Shown here: positions 42,391 through 53,968 of the stretch, in pieces
How positions within the stretch are numbered: the stretch's first letter is position 1
How the letters are laid out: each line of letters begins with the position of its first letter
Source: Enoplolaimus lenunculus
Taxonomy: Eukaryota; Nematoda; Enoplea; Enoplida; Thoracostomopsidae
Direction of reading: 5' to 3'
Length of the DNA stretch: 64,000 nt
Assembly: GCA_030248215.1 (NCBI GenBank)
Contig: JASANG010000411.1
Span: forward strand, 1-64,000
The notes under the pieces: model-generated
The model's database searches: none
Seen by the model: only the letters and a program-made list of their open reading frames with translations
Told to the model about the DNA's origin: nothing
Position numbers and translations under genes: made by a program

Positions 42391-42581
42391 GCACTGCAAA
42401 AAATGGTGAGTCAAATTGACTCTTTCCGAAATAGGCTTTTCCTGAGTCAAAATTCGATTCCGCCAAAGTCAAATTAAGTCGAATTTGACTCAGGTGGAGT
42501 TGAATTTTTACTGACAGTGTGTGTAGTCAGGAAAAGCCTATTTCGGACAGAGTCAACCTGACTCACCATTTTTTTGCAGTG
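42391..42581. mobile_element. Family C element C1 (TGAGTCA-rich)
   Basis: The ends are CACTGCAAAAAATGGTGAG and its inverse; CCGAAATAGGCTTTTCCTGA lies inside each arm, and GAGTCAA/TTGACTC words repeat through the middle. The inserts at 50415, 50815 and 53417 show TA target duplications, as for Tc1/mariner-mobilised elements. Confidence 0.9.
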
Positions 42582-43042
42582 TGGGAACCGTTTTATTCGA
42601 AGACTTCCACCGGTACCGTTTAAATAATCCCTAATGCTGCTATATTGTAAACATGTCAGACTACAATTTCCCGGAACCAAAGTTGAAAAAATATTCAAAC
42701 AGACACTTATATTATTATTATTATGAATAACAGTTGGAAGGCATCGAAATCTGCGGCTCGCGAACCGGCTGTTATCTTGAAATGGTTATAGATTTAACGG
42801 TTGTAATTACAAAATAACATGAAACCAGTTCTGAACGCCGTTTTGAATAGTATTTAGTATAGAAAAATGCTAATCTTAGTCGCAACAGCTGGTTAACGCA
42901 TATAGGAGGTATATTGGATGGGGTTTTGTCTAACTGAACGACGGGAAATAACACAACATTGTGTGACGATATTTCAAACTTCAACCGAATATATGTAACA
43001 GATGCTTGAATAATTCAGACACTGTTTGCCGTCTGTGGGTGC

Positions 43043-43215
43043 GTAGCCAACAGTGAGAGCAAGCGGGTGCTCGGCTCCCTTGGAAAAATTTTGGCAACCT
43101 ATAAAAATTTCAACGTAGCTTGTAAGTTAACGAAAATCTTTATATGCCCCTCCTGAAATTTTTTAGCTACTCGCAAGCAAGGTGTACTGACTACGAGCCT
43201 GGCTGTGGGTAGGGT
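43043..43215. repeat. Family G relic
   Basis: GGGTGCGTAGCCAACAGTGA at the left and ACTGACTACGAGCCTGGCTG at the right, with TTGTAAGTTAACGAAAAT between. Related to 45388-45570, 47981-48150 and 58090-58232, whose better copies start GGGCCCGTAGCCAAGGGG. It resembles hAT-type non-autonomous elements in its ends, but this is not firm. Confidence 0.5.
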
Positions 43216-43319
43216 ACAACCCAAATAAAAACGCGATATATTTAACGAACGCGGGGGCAGTTAAAATTCCGCGTATACTTAGGGGCAGGCCCCCGTCGAC
43301 TAACTCAACATGCTAGTAG

Positions 43320-43470
43320 GGAACTTCCGGAAGGGCGTGTGGCGATTTCACATAACCCTATAAAACGAGGCTTGAACTTTTCAGTGGCCAACGCCCTTCT
43401 GGTGCTTAGTCGCTCCGGTTGTCGTTTAGGCTGCCGGTCTGGCCGGCACAAGCGACGGAGGTAAAAGTTT
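43320..43470 (+). promoter_or_regulatory. Candidate TATA promoter with 5' exon
   Basis: Within a locally GC-rich block there is an ETS-like palindrome ACTTCCGGAAGG (43324), CCCTATAAAACG (about 43364), and TTTTCAGTGG about 25-30 bp further on, the place expected for a TCAGT-type initiator. About 80 bp later GACGGAG/GTAAAAG reads as a good 5' splice site. Between them is a stem-rich leader (TGCCGG with CCGGCA). No coding exon could be attached downstream, so this may be an orphan promoter or part of a repeat. Confidence 0.35.
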
Positions 43471-43768
43471 TTGTTAACATCTTTTTAAAGCGGATGTTGC
43501 GATACTATGTTATCCCATTCATGTCGAAATAATGATTAGTTATAACAAGAAGGCAGGACTAAACGCATAAAATGACGTATAATGTATTGTATGCAGTGTT
43601 ATTGTCGTTGGTAACGCGTTTTATAGGCTTTTTTTGTAATATATTGCATATAACTTCAATGATGCCTTCAGTCAAAAAATTAAAGTTTCCTTGTTGTTTT
43701 TATGAAAAATTATCAGACATATACGTGCGAACTGAATGAAATATTTAGTCCTGTAGTTTACGTACTTG

Positions 43769-43954
43769 GGCCAATGTTACTTTAACGAGCGTAACAGTAG
43801 ATTAAGCGTATTCCTAAGCCTAAAGCCTAAGCGTTGCAAAAATGTGTTCCTAAGCCTAAGCCTCAGCCCAAGCAAAAAAATGTAATCTAAAATCTAAACC
43901 TACGCTTTTATGGACCCATCAGAAACCTGGACGGCCCTTAAAACAACATGAGCC
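43769..43954 (+). mobile_element. TTAGGC-bearing element B6
   Basis: The ends are GGCCAATGTTACTTTAACGA and, inverted, GGCTCATGTTGTTTTAAGGG; it holds two CCTAAGCCTAAG-type runs with GCGTTGCAAAAATGTGTTCC between them. Confidence 0.9.
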
Positions 43955-44245
43955 TGTACCTTAATACTTTTCCGATACAAACTCTCCATACACATATGAT
44001 TTTGCTGTATTAATAAAAGAGGCTTTCGTTGAGTTTAACCTCAGGATAAAGTTAAGGGCTGGTTTAGGATCAAAATAAACAGTATCCTGGGGACGCATTT
44101 GTTGTTTATCAAATTAACATCAGTGCGAGGTAACGTAAACAAATATATCCGTCAGTTCATGAGTGTATGCAAAAGTAACAAAAATGTGCTTCGTTGACAG
44201 CTGATAATGACTGTGTTTCCAAGATTAAAGTTAACCGTTTTGTAA

Positions 44246-44502
44246 GGGTTGCGCTATACTTGACGTGCGGCGCCGGCCGTTTCCGTGCGTCACTCGTACG
44301 GCACCGTCCGTCACCGTCCGTAAGCCGTACGGCGCCGTCCGTCACCGTCCGTAAGCCGTACGACGCCGTCCGTCACCATACGTTATCTTACGTGAGTTAT
44401 TTGCGTACGGTACCGCACGGTGACGGACGGCGACGCACAGTGACGGACGACGCCATATGGGTGACGGACGGCGCCGCACGTCAAAAAAGTATACCGCAAC
44501 CC
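44246..44502. mobile_element. Family I CpG-rich foldback
   Basis: The ends are GGGTTGCGCTATACTTGACG and, inverted, GGGTTGCGGTATACTTTTTT. The interior is repeats of CCGTCCGTCACCGT and GTACGGCGCCG in both orientations. It is far richer in GC and CpG than its surroundings. The second copy is at 53057-53243. The 103-codon open frame through it is repeat-derived. Confidence 0.8.
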
Positions 44503-45387
44503 TGAGTCAATGGATAGATACACAACAGTTTCGCAACTTTTAGGCGTTCAGTTAAGGATTCAAGAGGGTACATCAATGCGGAATAGTTTTTGTTATAAAT
44601 CCAACCAAGAGTGCATGATACCCTTTAACAAGAGTATGCAACTGAGTACATTCTATGTAGAAAAAAATGTACCCAGCGCGCGTTGCATTTTTGGCTTACC
44701 GACCTTGTATGGGGGTGTCAAAATCTTCATAGATGCTGAAATTCATGTGCTGTTTTCATATACTGAAAAGTGGTTCGATTATATTATCGGTGTTGGCTGG
44801 CGGAAACACGTGTAATGAACATAAAATAGACCCCCCCAAATGAGGGGGGTAGGACCAAAACGTAACGAGTGCTGATAGATTTCGTAACATGCAAAACAAG
44901 GCGTTTTGCATACTCTTGTTTAAGGAATCATCCACTCTTGATCCAACTAAATAATTTTCAAAAACCCAATAAAATAAACGCGCTGTGAGCTCACAATTTT
45001 TGAATTAAATGCAACCAAAATGGTAATTAACGATGCCGTATAAATTCCTGGTTCGTCGACGATTTTACCAAAAATCCTACGTTAAATTCTTGTGAAAATT
45101 TTATTTGAATTTAAATTTTTGCACAATATAACACCTCAGTTTATAATTAAGCGAATATATTTGATATCTATATATTAAAACTCGAATGCTAAGTAGACGT
45201 CACCGTTCGAGGATGTTGACGTAACCTTTTCAACTTGTGACATTAATAACCGAAACGATTTTGCTCATTTTTCTTGTTTTTCATTGTTTACAGACTATTT
45301 TTCAAAATTTAAACGGTGTAAAAACACATTCTCGCGACATATACAAAATTTAAACCTTTTTGTCTTGCAGATGTTACAATACCAGTG
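44503..45387. other. No gene seen
   Basis: The 101-codon open frame at 44510-44815 has no recognisable domain and uses no ATG context that I can support. The sequence around it is AT-rich, with an A-run/C-run near 44829. Confidence 0.4.
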
Positions 45388-45570
45388 TGTGGGCCCGTAG
45401 CCAAGGGGTGGAGGGGGCAGGGGGGCTCAGCCCCCCCCCCTTCTGGAAATCTTTGGTCCCCCTAGAAAGTTTTCAACCTTGTTTGTAACTCATTGAAAAC
45501 TCTTCAGCGTCCCTTCTGAAAAGTTTTTAGCCGCCCCTAGTACGGTGAGCTGTCTACGGGCCTGCCCCAG
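45388..45570. repeat. Family G copy
   Basis: GGGCCCGTAGCCAAGGGGTG at the left and TGTCTACGGGCCTGCCCCAG at the right, with long C-runs and G-runs near the ends. Confidence 0.6.
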
Positions 45571-46043
45571 TGTGGTGGTTCGTATATACTGGGATACGAA
45601 TTCAATGGTGTGGGAAGGAACTTAATAATGACTCCAGAGATAAATTGAATATATAAAGCGAATGCCATATGGTGTGTCTTATGTGGCTATTAGTGGTCCC
45701 AGTGCAGATGTGCGTCGTATATGTAAACCTTTACACACATAATACACATTGATATACATATATACTCCTTTAAGTGTATTGAAATCTAAAATGTACCCCT
45801 TTCAAATCTTGTAGGAACAGATGCCTCGCTGAAACATATGGTTCTGAATCAAAATATTAATTTACCTGAAATGTATATATCCTGCATTAAAAATATTTCA
45901 TTTCAACTGCGTCAATTTCATACGCCTTTGGATTTGACGGAATCTTTATTTTACTACCTTAAATACGCAGAAATTACGTAATTTCAGTATTAAGAAATTG
46001 TAAAATAAACGCAGCAGTTTGAAAAATCAAATATGGCGTCACT

Positions 46044-46227
46044 GACCCATGTATAGAACATGGGCCGGAACAGTAGTATAAGCATATTCCTAAGCCTAAG
46101 CCTAAGCGTATGGATGAGCCTATTCCTAAGCCTAAACCTAAGCCTAAGCAAAAAATAGTCTAAAGCTTAAATTGACACTATTATAGCCTCTTCGGAAACC
46201 GATACGGCCCTGTCGTATACATGGGCC
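46044..46227 (+). mobile_element. TTAGGC-bearing element A7
   Basis: GACCCATGTATAGAACATGG and, inverted, GGCCCATGTATACGACAGGG ends, two CCTAAGCCTAAG-type blocks around GCGTATGGATGAGCCTATT, then a TAGTCTAAAGCTTAAATTGA tail. Confidence 0.92.
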
Positions 46228-46648
46228 GGCGTATTTATTTAATTTTAAAGAACAGTTTTAAAAATATTTAAAACATAATAACTGGTCACTATACACTAGG
46301 CTTTATCCCTATTTAAATACGGCAATTCGTGTTGTACTATACGTCCAAGGCTACGGAACCAATCCTTGTTATGCTTACCCCCTCCAGCCACGAATTTTCA
46401 GTTCAGCTTACCACAGTATTAAACCATGAACTATAGCCTCAGGTGTACAATTTATGCGTAGCACACTTCTGTTCTCGGGTTAAATTGAATTTTAAACCTT
46501 TACATCGCTGAACAGCACAACGAAGAAAACTCAAAATTAACTCGAGTTCGCAACACTTGGTTTCGCAAAAAAAACGCCGTCCGCCAGTGGTGTCCTGCGT
46601 CAACTGTGATGCGAATAAACAAATCTCAAACCAGAAGTGTTCCATCAG

Positions 46649-47041
46649 CCAGGGTGCAAAGCGGAACTGGGTTTTGCCGGAATCGGAATCAGAACTACAA
46701 AATTTGTGACTATACGGATAGTTTGTATTAACAAGCATAATATTGATTTAGGGTGTCTGTTGGCTGGCAACAACTCTCAAAAACGTCGCATGAAAAAAAT
46801 GGGCAATCATTTTTTAGCTGTGTTACGCTAAACTGCAATCAATCAATTATCAATAAGTTAACTTATCGAAAACAATTTGCTAGATAAATGATGCAGAATT
46901 TTTCTACAACATATCACAACAAGTAGGCCTGAAATCAAAATGTGGAAATTCCGATTCCGATTGACTGTGTAATCGGAATCGGGATCGGAACTCGTTTTGA
47001 ATCGGAATTCTAATCGAAATCGGAATTCTGATTGCACCCTG
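46649..47041. mobile_element. Family H element
   Basis: Reverse-orientation sister of 16813-17222. The ends are CCAGGGTGCAAAGCGGAACT and, inverted, CAGGGTGCAATCAGAATTCC. The interior AAAAACGTCGCATGAAAAAA block is shared. Confidence 0.8.
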
Positions 47042-47212
47042 CCATCAGCAGCGTATAGCTAGTACCTGTTATCAGTTTAAGAAGGCTATACCTCGTATGA
47101 AATGAAAATTTTGTAACCTGTTGAATCTAGAAGGTTTTGTCCTAAAAATCTGTTCAAGGTATTTTTTCTTGTTTTCTTTACCGAAATTATAGGATGTGAT
47201 ATATCCTCTATT

Positions 47213-47422
47213 CACTGGAAAAAATGGTGAGTCAAATTGATTCTCCCCGAAATAGGCTTTTCCGGACTGCACAAACTGAGTCAAAATTCGACTCCGCCAG
47301 AATCAAATTCCATTCACTTTTCGATTCACGACTCTGGCGGAGTCGAATTTTGACTCGGTTTGTGTAGTCCGCAAAAGCCTATTTCGGAGGGAATCAATTT
47401 GACTCACCATTTTTTTGCAGTG
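47213..47422. mobile_element. Family C element C2
   Basis: CACTGGAAAAAATGGTGAG at the left, TTTTTTTGCAGTG at the right. The arms are well matched; the centre is GACTCTGGCGGAGTCGAAT and its inverse. Confidence 0.9.
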
Positions 47423-47730
47423 TATCCTTCCTGTTGTATATACCTGTTGTTGGTCCCGTGTTCAAAAACGTGCCGCAGTTTAAAAACCGGGAACAATTTT
47501 GTACCATTTCCATTTTGGAACGTTCGATTTGAGAGCAGTTTAGGCTGCTATTTTTGGCGACATGTACGTATTTACACCAACGGGAATATTAAAACGTGCT
47601 TACCATCTGGTGTTATCGACTTTTTCAGTGCGTTCTTACCGATTACAGATTGTTTGTATAAAATGTATACAACCTATGACAAATTCAATCTATGACAAAT
47701 TCAAAGTGGCAAAAAATCATAAAACTGCCG

Positions 47731-47939
47731 AAGCCTAAGCCTAAGCGTATGGATGAACCTATTCCTAAGCCTAAGCCTAAGCGTATGGATGAGCCTTTTC
47801 CTAAGCCTAAGCCTAAGCGTATGGATGAACCTATTCCTAAGCCTAAGTCTAAGCCTAAGCTAAAAAATAGTCTAAAGCTTAAACTGACTCTATTATAGTC
47901 CCTCCGGAAAACGATGCGACCCTGTTCTATACATAAGCC
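47731..47939 (+). mobile_element. TTAGGC-bearing element A8 (left end missing)
   Basis: Starts directly in CCTAAGCCTAAGCGTATGG and repeats this block three times before a normal A-type tail and right end. The 68-codon frame here (repeating [11 protein letters not shown]) is repeat-derived. Confidence 0.88.
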
Positions 47940-47980
47940 AAATTACAGGTGTAAAGTTTGATTTCATAAAATAATTACTC

Positions 47981-48150
47981 AGGCGCGTAACCAGCTCACC
48001 GTGTTAGGGGGGGCTAAAAATTTTTCAGGAGGGACATTCTAGGGTTTTAATAACTTGCAAACATGGTTGAAAATTTTTTAGGGGAACCAAAATTCCCAGG
48101 GAAGTTGAGCCCCCCATGGCCCCCCTTGGCTACGGGCCCGTAACTACTTA
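47981..48150. repeat. Family G copy
   Basis: A reverse copy ending CCCTTGGCTACGGGCCCGTA, with TTTTTCAGGAGGG and GGTTGAAAATTTTTTAGGGG inside. Confidence 0.6.
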
Positions 48151-48470
48151 GCTACATTTCTTCCCCTCTTTGACCAAAAAGCACTTATATTTAGCTAAAG
48201 GGATTAAACGTTAAGCAAATGTCTTGGCCAGTAATTCTATAAACATTGTAAAATAATTTTCAATGGACCAATAGAATACCGCTGTCAAAAACATCATGTT
48301 AAAGTTGGTGTTTATCAGAACCTGCCTTCATAAAATTGCATTTATAAATAAGGTGATAAGTATTATTGTAAAACGAGAACAATTTCAGTTTTGTTATACA
48401 GATTTGTTTCTAATCATTTCGCTAGGACTTGAATAATCTAATTTTTTATTATTGTGAACGTGTAAAAAAT

Positions 48471-48655
48471 AAGCCAGCCGGCTTTGTGTGTATGCGCAAA
48501 AGTTAGCGAATGCACAACAAGTTGCATGCAAAGTATGTTTTTACTGAACAATCACGTTTTTGTTCAATGAAGATATGGTCTGTAAAACGAAACTAATGCT
48601 GGAAAGTTGCACAAATTACGTATGTGAGGCATTATAGCTTTAATTATATAAATTA
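48471..48655 (+). repeat. Family F dispersed repeat
   Basis: GCCAGCCGGCTTTGTGTG start, ACAATCACGTTTTTGTTC centre, TTATAGCTTTAATTATAT end. Confidence 0.65.
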
Positions 48656-49840
48656 CAAATGTCACTTCCTGCAAAAATCAATTTTAGGTGAAGTCAGCTT
48701 TACACAGCCCTGCTGCTAGGAATTTTTAGCAAAGCTGGCGAAAGATTTGTAAAGAAAGCGAGGAAGAAAGTTTATCCTAATGCAGAATTTTTGTAATGCA
48801 GTTGAAACAAAATTTCGGCAAAGGGATGGGTCAAACTATTCGCAGGAACGGCGACGCCCCCACGTACCTCTGCAGTTGCTGGTCTGTTTATAGACCCAAC
48901 GATGCATATCTTCGGTGAAAATTGCATATTTCAATTGTAATAATTGCTAGAAACACCCATTGGCGAATCCAAGGGGGACACCCCTACCTAACCTCCTGAA
49001 TGGTTTCTGGCTCACGAGTTTTTTCATTGTGCTGTATAGCGCGTACTACCCCCTGAGAAAATTTTTTCGATCCGCGACCCTGAAACACCTTTTCAAATCA
49101 TTAATACGAGCATTAAACTTATATTAAAATAATTATTTAAAAACATCAAAAAAATTACTTAAAACAGCGAAAAATTTTTACTTCCTTAAACAAAAAAGTT
49201 TCTTGTTATCACAAATGAACCGAATTGACACTTCTGATCGGTTCAGATGACAAACCAAACAAACGAAGACACAAATCACGAACATTACAATTTTAACTCA
49301 TTATACAGTGGGTATTTTTACTCGGCAGCACCGGTTTTATTTACGCAACCAAACAGAGAGAGAAATTCGTTGAATACGAAACGCTATATTCTCAACAGAG
49401 CACAATGTATCGGTCGCTCGAAACACAGGTGGTTTTAAATACACCTGCCGCAATTAATAATATAATACCATAATACTACATTTTCGAAATATAAAAGAAA
49501 ATGTGAGATAGACACATTGGCGATGAATATATCACTCTAATAATGCAATTTACACAAACAGACATAAATGTATATAATATATAAATAAATAAATATATAT
49601 ACATATATATAACATTTGGTCAGCAAACTGGCATCTGGGGTGACTAACCTGTCAATCTGACACATACTCCATTTGCTGACACCTGGACGTAATTTCAACT
49701 TATGGGCGTTTTAAAACACGACATAATTTTTAACAATAATCAGCTACCGGAAACTCCTACAGTTTGTCTTATGATATAAAAAGAAACGAAATTGTATTTA
49801 CAACTGTAAATAAAAAACGTTCCGGCATCGTTACAGTTTA
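48656..49840. other. No gene seen
   Basis: AT-rich sequence. A C-rich hAT-like relic may lie near 48955-49085 (GGCGAATCCAAGGGGGACAC at its left). No coding sequence is recognised. Confidence 0.45.
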
Positions 49841-49950
49841 AAGCCCCAGTCACATGTACAAGTTTTTGTCACTGCCAGCCGAGGATACTGGGTACAAATT
49901 GCATCTGCAAGTTTGACGCAGCAAAAAGTTACATGCGTAAACAATGGCTT
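49841..49950. mobile_element. Family E short copy
   Basis: AAGCCCCAGTCACATGTACA at the left and, inverted, AAGCCATTGTTTACGCATGT at the right. Confidence 0.55.
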
Positions 49951-50356
49951 CCGGGTGTCTAAAATGTATAAGTTTAAAACGTTAGCAAACCTTGAATTAT
50001 TGTAAAGTAATTGCATCGAGACCACCACATGACGGCAAATTTAAGTCAAATTCTTAGTGAATTCCTCCGAAGCTATGGATGGTTTAAAATTAGATTCTGG
50101 CAAAAATTTGCGAAACGCGTAAACAGATGTATGATACGTAAAATATGCCATAAAAATTACAATCAGTATAATTAATTTTGCCAAAAATGGGAGCACAAAT
50201 AATGGCCATATGGCGTTAACGACATCGCAATGTGACGCTTAGCAGTCAACGAACAAAAAAACAATCAACCAAATAAATGAGATTCGCATTAAAAATGTGA
50301 ATCATATTCAGAGAATATTCAAAAGAGTCAAAAAATCAGCCAATGCATACAATAGG

Positions 50357-50645
50357 TTGTTACAGTAGTATAAGCATATTCCTACTTTTATGCCTAAGCC
50401 TAATCATAAGCGTACACTGCAAACAAAATGGTGAGTCAGATTGACGCTTTCCGAAATAGGCTTTTCGGGACGACACAAATTGAGTCAAAATTCGACTCCA
50501 CTAGAGTCACATTCGACTCACTAAGACGAACATTGGACTCTGGCGGAGTCGAATTTGACTCAGTTTGTGTAGTCCTGAAAAGCCTATTTCGGAGAGAGTC
50601 CAATTGACTCAGTATTTTTTACAGTGTAAGAACGAGCTTGTTCTT
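50357..50645 (+). mobile_element. Family A fragment interrupted by a family C element
   Basis: The left piece has TTACAGTAGTATAAGCATAT and CCTAAGCCTAATCATAAGCG; the right piece resumes with TAAGAACGAGCTTGTTCTTA. Removing 50415-50626 plus one TA gives GCGTAAGAACGAGCTTGTTC, the normal family A order. Confidence 0.85.
50415..50626. mobile_element. Family C element C3, with TA duplication
   Basis: CACTGCAAACAAAATGGTGAG-type left end and ACAGTG right end; TA at 50413-50414 and 50627-50628. Inserted into a family A element. Confidence 0.92.
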
Positions 50646-50814
50646 ATAAACAAATCAAAAATAAACTGCACAAAATATACAAGATCGTAGCTGAAGTATA
50701 GGTAAACGAATAGTAAAAACAACGGAACCAGATATTTAAGTATTCATGCGGAAAAATGTTTTGTTTCTACCAATACAATTGTGGTACGAAAATATATATT
50801 CATGTGGCTAAGTA

Positions 50815-50955
50815 CACTGTAAAAAATGGGGAGTCAAATTGACTCTCGCGAGGCTTTTCCTGACTACACAAACTGAGTCAAATTTGACTCCGCCAGAGTC
50901 AAATTTGACTCACAGAGCGATTCAGTATTCAATTTGAGTCCCCATTTTTACAATG
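50815..50955. mobile_element. Family C element C4 (short)
   Basis: CACTGTAAAAAATGGGGAG at the left, TTTTTACAATG at the right, TA on both sides; it lacks part of the second arm. Confidence 0.88.
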
Positions 50956-52800
50956 TATAGTAATTTCTACTAAACCTAAAGGATGCGTCAAAATTTTTTT
51001 AAGATTATGGATAAAGTTTAGTGTTTTTAGTTCAAATCGAACAATTGCTGCATATCTCAAACTGAAAAATGAATAGAATACTTTTCAAGTCATCTAGAAC
51101 GAACTATGAGCATAAAACTAACGAAATTTCAAATAATTGCATAAAATAAAACCGTCCGGATTTCGATTTCAACCGGAAACAGATCACCGACCGACTAAAT
51201 GCTGCTTGTAAACCATGGTGTAACCGAATATCTGTTTCCGTCTTCGTTTCTGGTAGAAATTGGTGTCCATTACCGTTTCCGTTACAGAAATAACGACAAT
51301 TCTCATATTCTTACGTTCAACATTAGTTATAAATCACGTATATATCTCGAATTTTTTGTTACAAATATGCTGCACAACCGTAATAAAAACTGTGAAACTC
51401 ATCCAAAACCTTAAAAATTTCAATGCATCCGCCACTTTTTCTTCAAAATATTTCAAAGACCGGTGAGAATATCCTGCAGGCCTCAATTGCGCTTGCAGAA
51501 TCATAAAACATTTTCGAAACTTTTATACTTCAATATCCATTTTCCGTTTTCGTTATTTTTACTATCCGTTTACACCCGGCTTGTAACAGAACCGACGTTC
51601 AGTAAAAATAGTTTACCTCAAAGTCAGTATACATATATAAATTTACTGGACGCTCAAAAGACGCCAAGTATACGAATGTATATATTATATTTCTATAAAA
51701 CACCACAACATATGGTTGAAATTTAATTAAAGAAGTGTCGAATTTAAACTAAACTCGACAGTCACCTGTGATCAAAATGTCACAAGTAATTTTGGTTGCT
51801 CTCAAGTCAACTTGAACGCAATGCAAATGTTAGTCTCATGGTTTTAACTCTGATTCAAAAATTTGTTTGCGTAAACAATGCAAATTTTTATACCATTTAA
51901 GTCATCCGCACAGAACTGACATCCCAACATTGGCATATATCCTGAAAGCTGTGAAAAAACTGAGAAAAACTTTTTAAGCAGGTTTTAGAACATGGCCGCT
52001 GGTTCACACAGTTCAAAAAACGTCACGTTCGGTGCACTCCAGGCCCTTAGCTTGCTCACTTTGGTAGGAGTGAGCTAAACATTTATCAGAAGGAACACAC
52101 AAGGGGATCGCAACCCTCTTCAAGGGTGGTTGAACCCATTGGCTCCCCCCTCGGGCAAAAGGCCCGCTTCACTCGCGTAAAAATACTTTCAACTCATGTA
52201 AGTATCCTAAAGAAATGAAATCATGGTTGCTGCCCTGGTCAGAGAGTAGCAACACTTGACTGCAGTAGTTTTTGTCAAAATCGAATGCAAGGCGCTTTTC
52301 CCTCACTCAGATCCATGCAATCATTTTGCAGTTGTGATAATAATGTTATATCATAGCGCAACCGAAGGTGGAAAAACCCGAAGCCGAGAAACCGAGTTTC
52401 TACCGGAACTGGAGCCGGACGCAGCCCTGTGGTTGGTGGTATCCTGACTTATATATAAGCTAAAATTGGCAAATTTATGCTCATGATAGTTATCTAATTA
52501 CGCATTTTCAGATAGAAGTTGAACATCAACATAGGATTTAAAAAAATAATGAACGTACAGCTCAATTTAAATTGCGATTTTATATTTCAATTGATATATC
52601 AAATGTTTAGTCGAATACTTGAAGAGTTACTTACAAGCTACTTTTTGCAATTGTTAAGCTTACAAGCATATGCGTTTTGGTCACAGTTTAGATTTCAAAG
52701 TCAAATTTTATTCAAAAGTTTTTTTCACGACGAACGTGCGCCTTTGAAATAATACAACTTTCAAATTAGTTCACGTAATTAAACCGGTGACCAAAATTTT
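50956..52800. other. No gene seen
   Basis: AT-rich, with short open frames only. A family H fragment occurs near 52360-52445 (GAAGCCGAGAAACCGAG and GGAGCCGGACGCAGCCCTG). Frames at 51199-51726 and 52519-52752 have no recognisable domain. Confidence 0.45.
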
Positions 52801-52951
52801 GGCCCATGTTTAGAACAGGGCCGGAACAGCAGTGTAAGCATATTCCTAAGCCCAAGCGTAAGCCTAAGCAAAAAAATTAGTCTACAGCTTAACGTGACTC
52901 TATTATAGCCCCTCTGGAAAGCGATCCAGCCCTGTTCTGTATACATGGGCC
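52801..52951 (+). mobile_element. TTAGGC-bearing element A9 (compact)
   Basis: The shortest copy with both ends (GGCCCATGTTTAGAACAGGG and, inverted, GGCCCATGTATACAGAACAG); its hexamer run is reduced to CCTAAGCCCAAGCGTAAGCC. Confidence 0.92.
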
Positions 52952-53056
52952 AAAATTTTTATTGAATAAAATAGCAGGTCTTAAATTTGAGCATCAAAAA
53001 TCTTTCATGGCACAAAGTTGCACTATTAATATTTAAATTTTAATCTGGCAGACAAA

Positions 53057-53243
53057 GGGGTTGCGCTATAGTTTTGTTGACGTACAGCGCCGTCAGCCAC
53101 CGCGCGGCGCCGTCCATCAACGTCCGTCACCCGTACGGCGTCATCCGTCACTGTTCATGTGCGATATCGTATGGTGCCGGTCGGCGCCGTACGCGTGACG
53201 CACGGTGACGGACGGCGCCAGACGTCAAGCATAGCGCGACCCC
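53057..53243. mobile_element. Family I CpG-rich foldback
   Basis: GGGGTTGCGCTATAGTTTTG at the left and, inverted, GGGGTCGCGCTATGCTTGAC at the right, with CCGTCCATCAACGTCCGTCA and GACGGACGGCGCC inside. Confidence 0.8.
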
Positions 53244-53416
53244 AAAGGCCCAAATTCATGGTACGTTTATGTTCACATTCAATCCTCATACGATTCTCAA
53301 TTTGATAGATGCCAAAAGCTTCAACCCAAACATTACCGTAACTGTTTTTGTAACCCAAAGTGTAAACCTAAGTTAAAGCTTAAGCAAAGCATAACCCTAA
53401 ACCTATTTTAGCAATA

Positions 53417-53638
53417 CACTATAAAAAATGGTGAGTCAAATTGACTCTGCTCCGACAAAGGCTTTTCCTGACTACACAAACTGAGTCAAAATTTGACTCC
53501 GCCAGAGTCAAAATTCGACTCCGCCAGAGTCAAATCGAGTCGAATTTGACTCAAGCGAAGTCAAATTTTGACTCAGTTTGCGTAGTCCCGTACAGCCTAT
53601 TTCGGAGAGAGTCAATTTGACAAACCTTTTTTGCAGTC
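53417..53638. mobile_element. Family C element C5
   Basis: CACTATAAAAAATGGTGAG at the left and a TTTTTTGCAGTC right end, flanked by TA. It has five or more GAGTCAA/TTTGACTC words. Confidence 0.88.
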
Positions 53639-53696
53639 TACGAACGAATTGGTGATTCTGAATATAGGGGCAATAAACATATATATACCACATTGA

Positions 53697-53830
53697 TAGT
53701 CGAATTTGACTCTGGCGAAGTCGAATTTTGACTCAGTTTGTGTAGTCCGCAAAAGCCTATTTCGGAGCGAGTCAATTTGACACACCAAGTGCTTCTGAAT
53801 ACATGGGGCAGTAAACATATACCAAAATAG
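53697..53830. repeat. Duplicated half of C5 plus flank
   Basis: Repeats the right half of the preceding element (GTCGAATTTTGACTCAGTTT through GCCTATTTCGGAG) and then its right flank (GGTGATTCTGAATA against AGTGCTTCTGAATA, then GGGGCA(A/G)TAAACATAT). This is a local tandem duplication and not a new insertion. Confidence 0.75.
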
Positions 53831-53968
53831 TTTAATGCAAGCTAAACTGAGCGTTACGCACAAGATGAGGAGCAAACGAAAAAACGTTATAAACAGCGAA
53901 ATAAAATTTCAAACAACAAAAATTGTTAAATTAAAAACAGATTTTGGGAATTTATTGACGATACTGTA

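Noticed and set aside
44194-44505. 103-codon frame
   Set aside because: Derived from the repeats of CpG-rich foldback I; no recognisable domain.
47692-47898. [11 protein letters not shown] repeat frame
   Set aside because: Lies wholly inside TTAGGC-bearing element A8.
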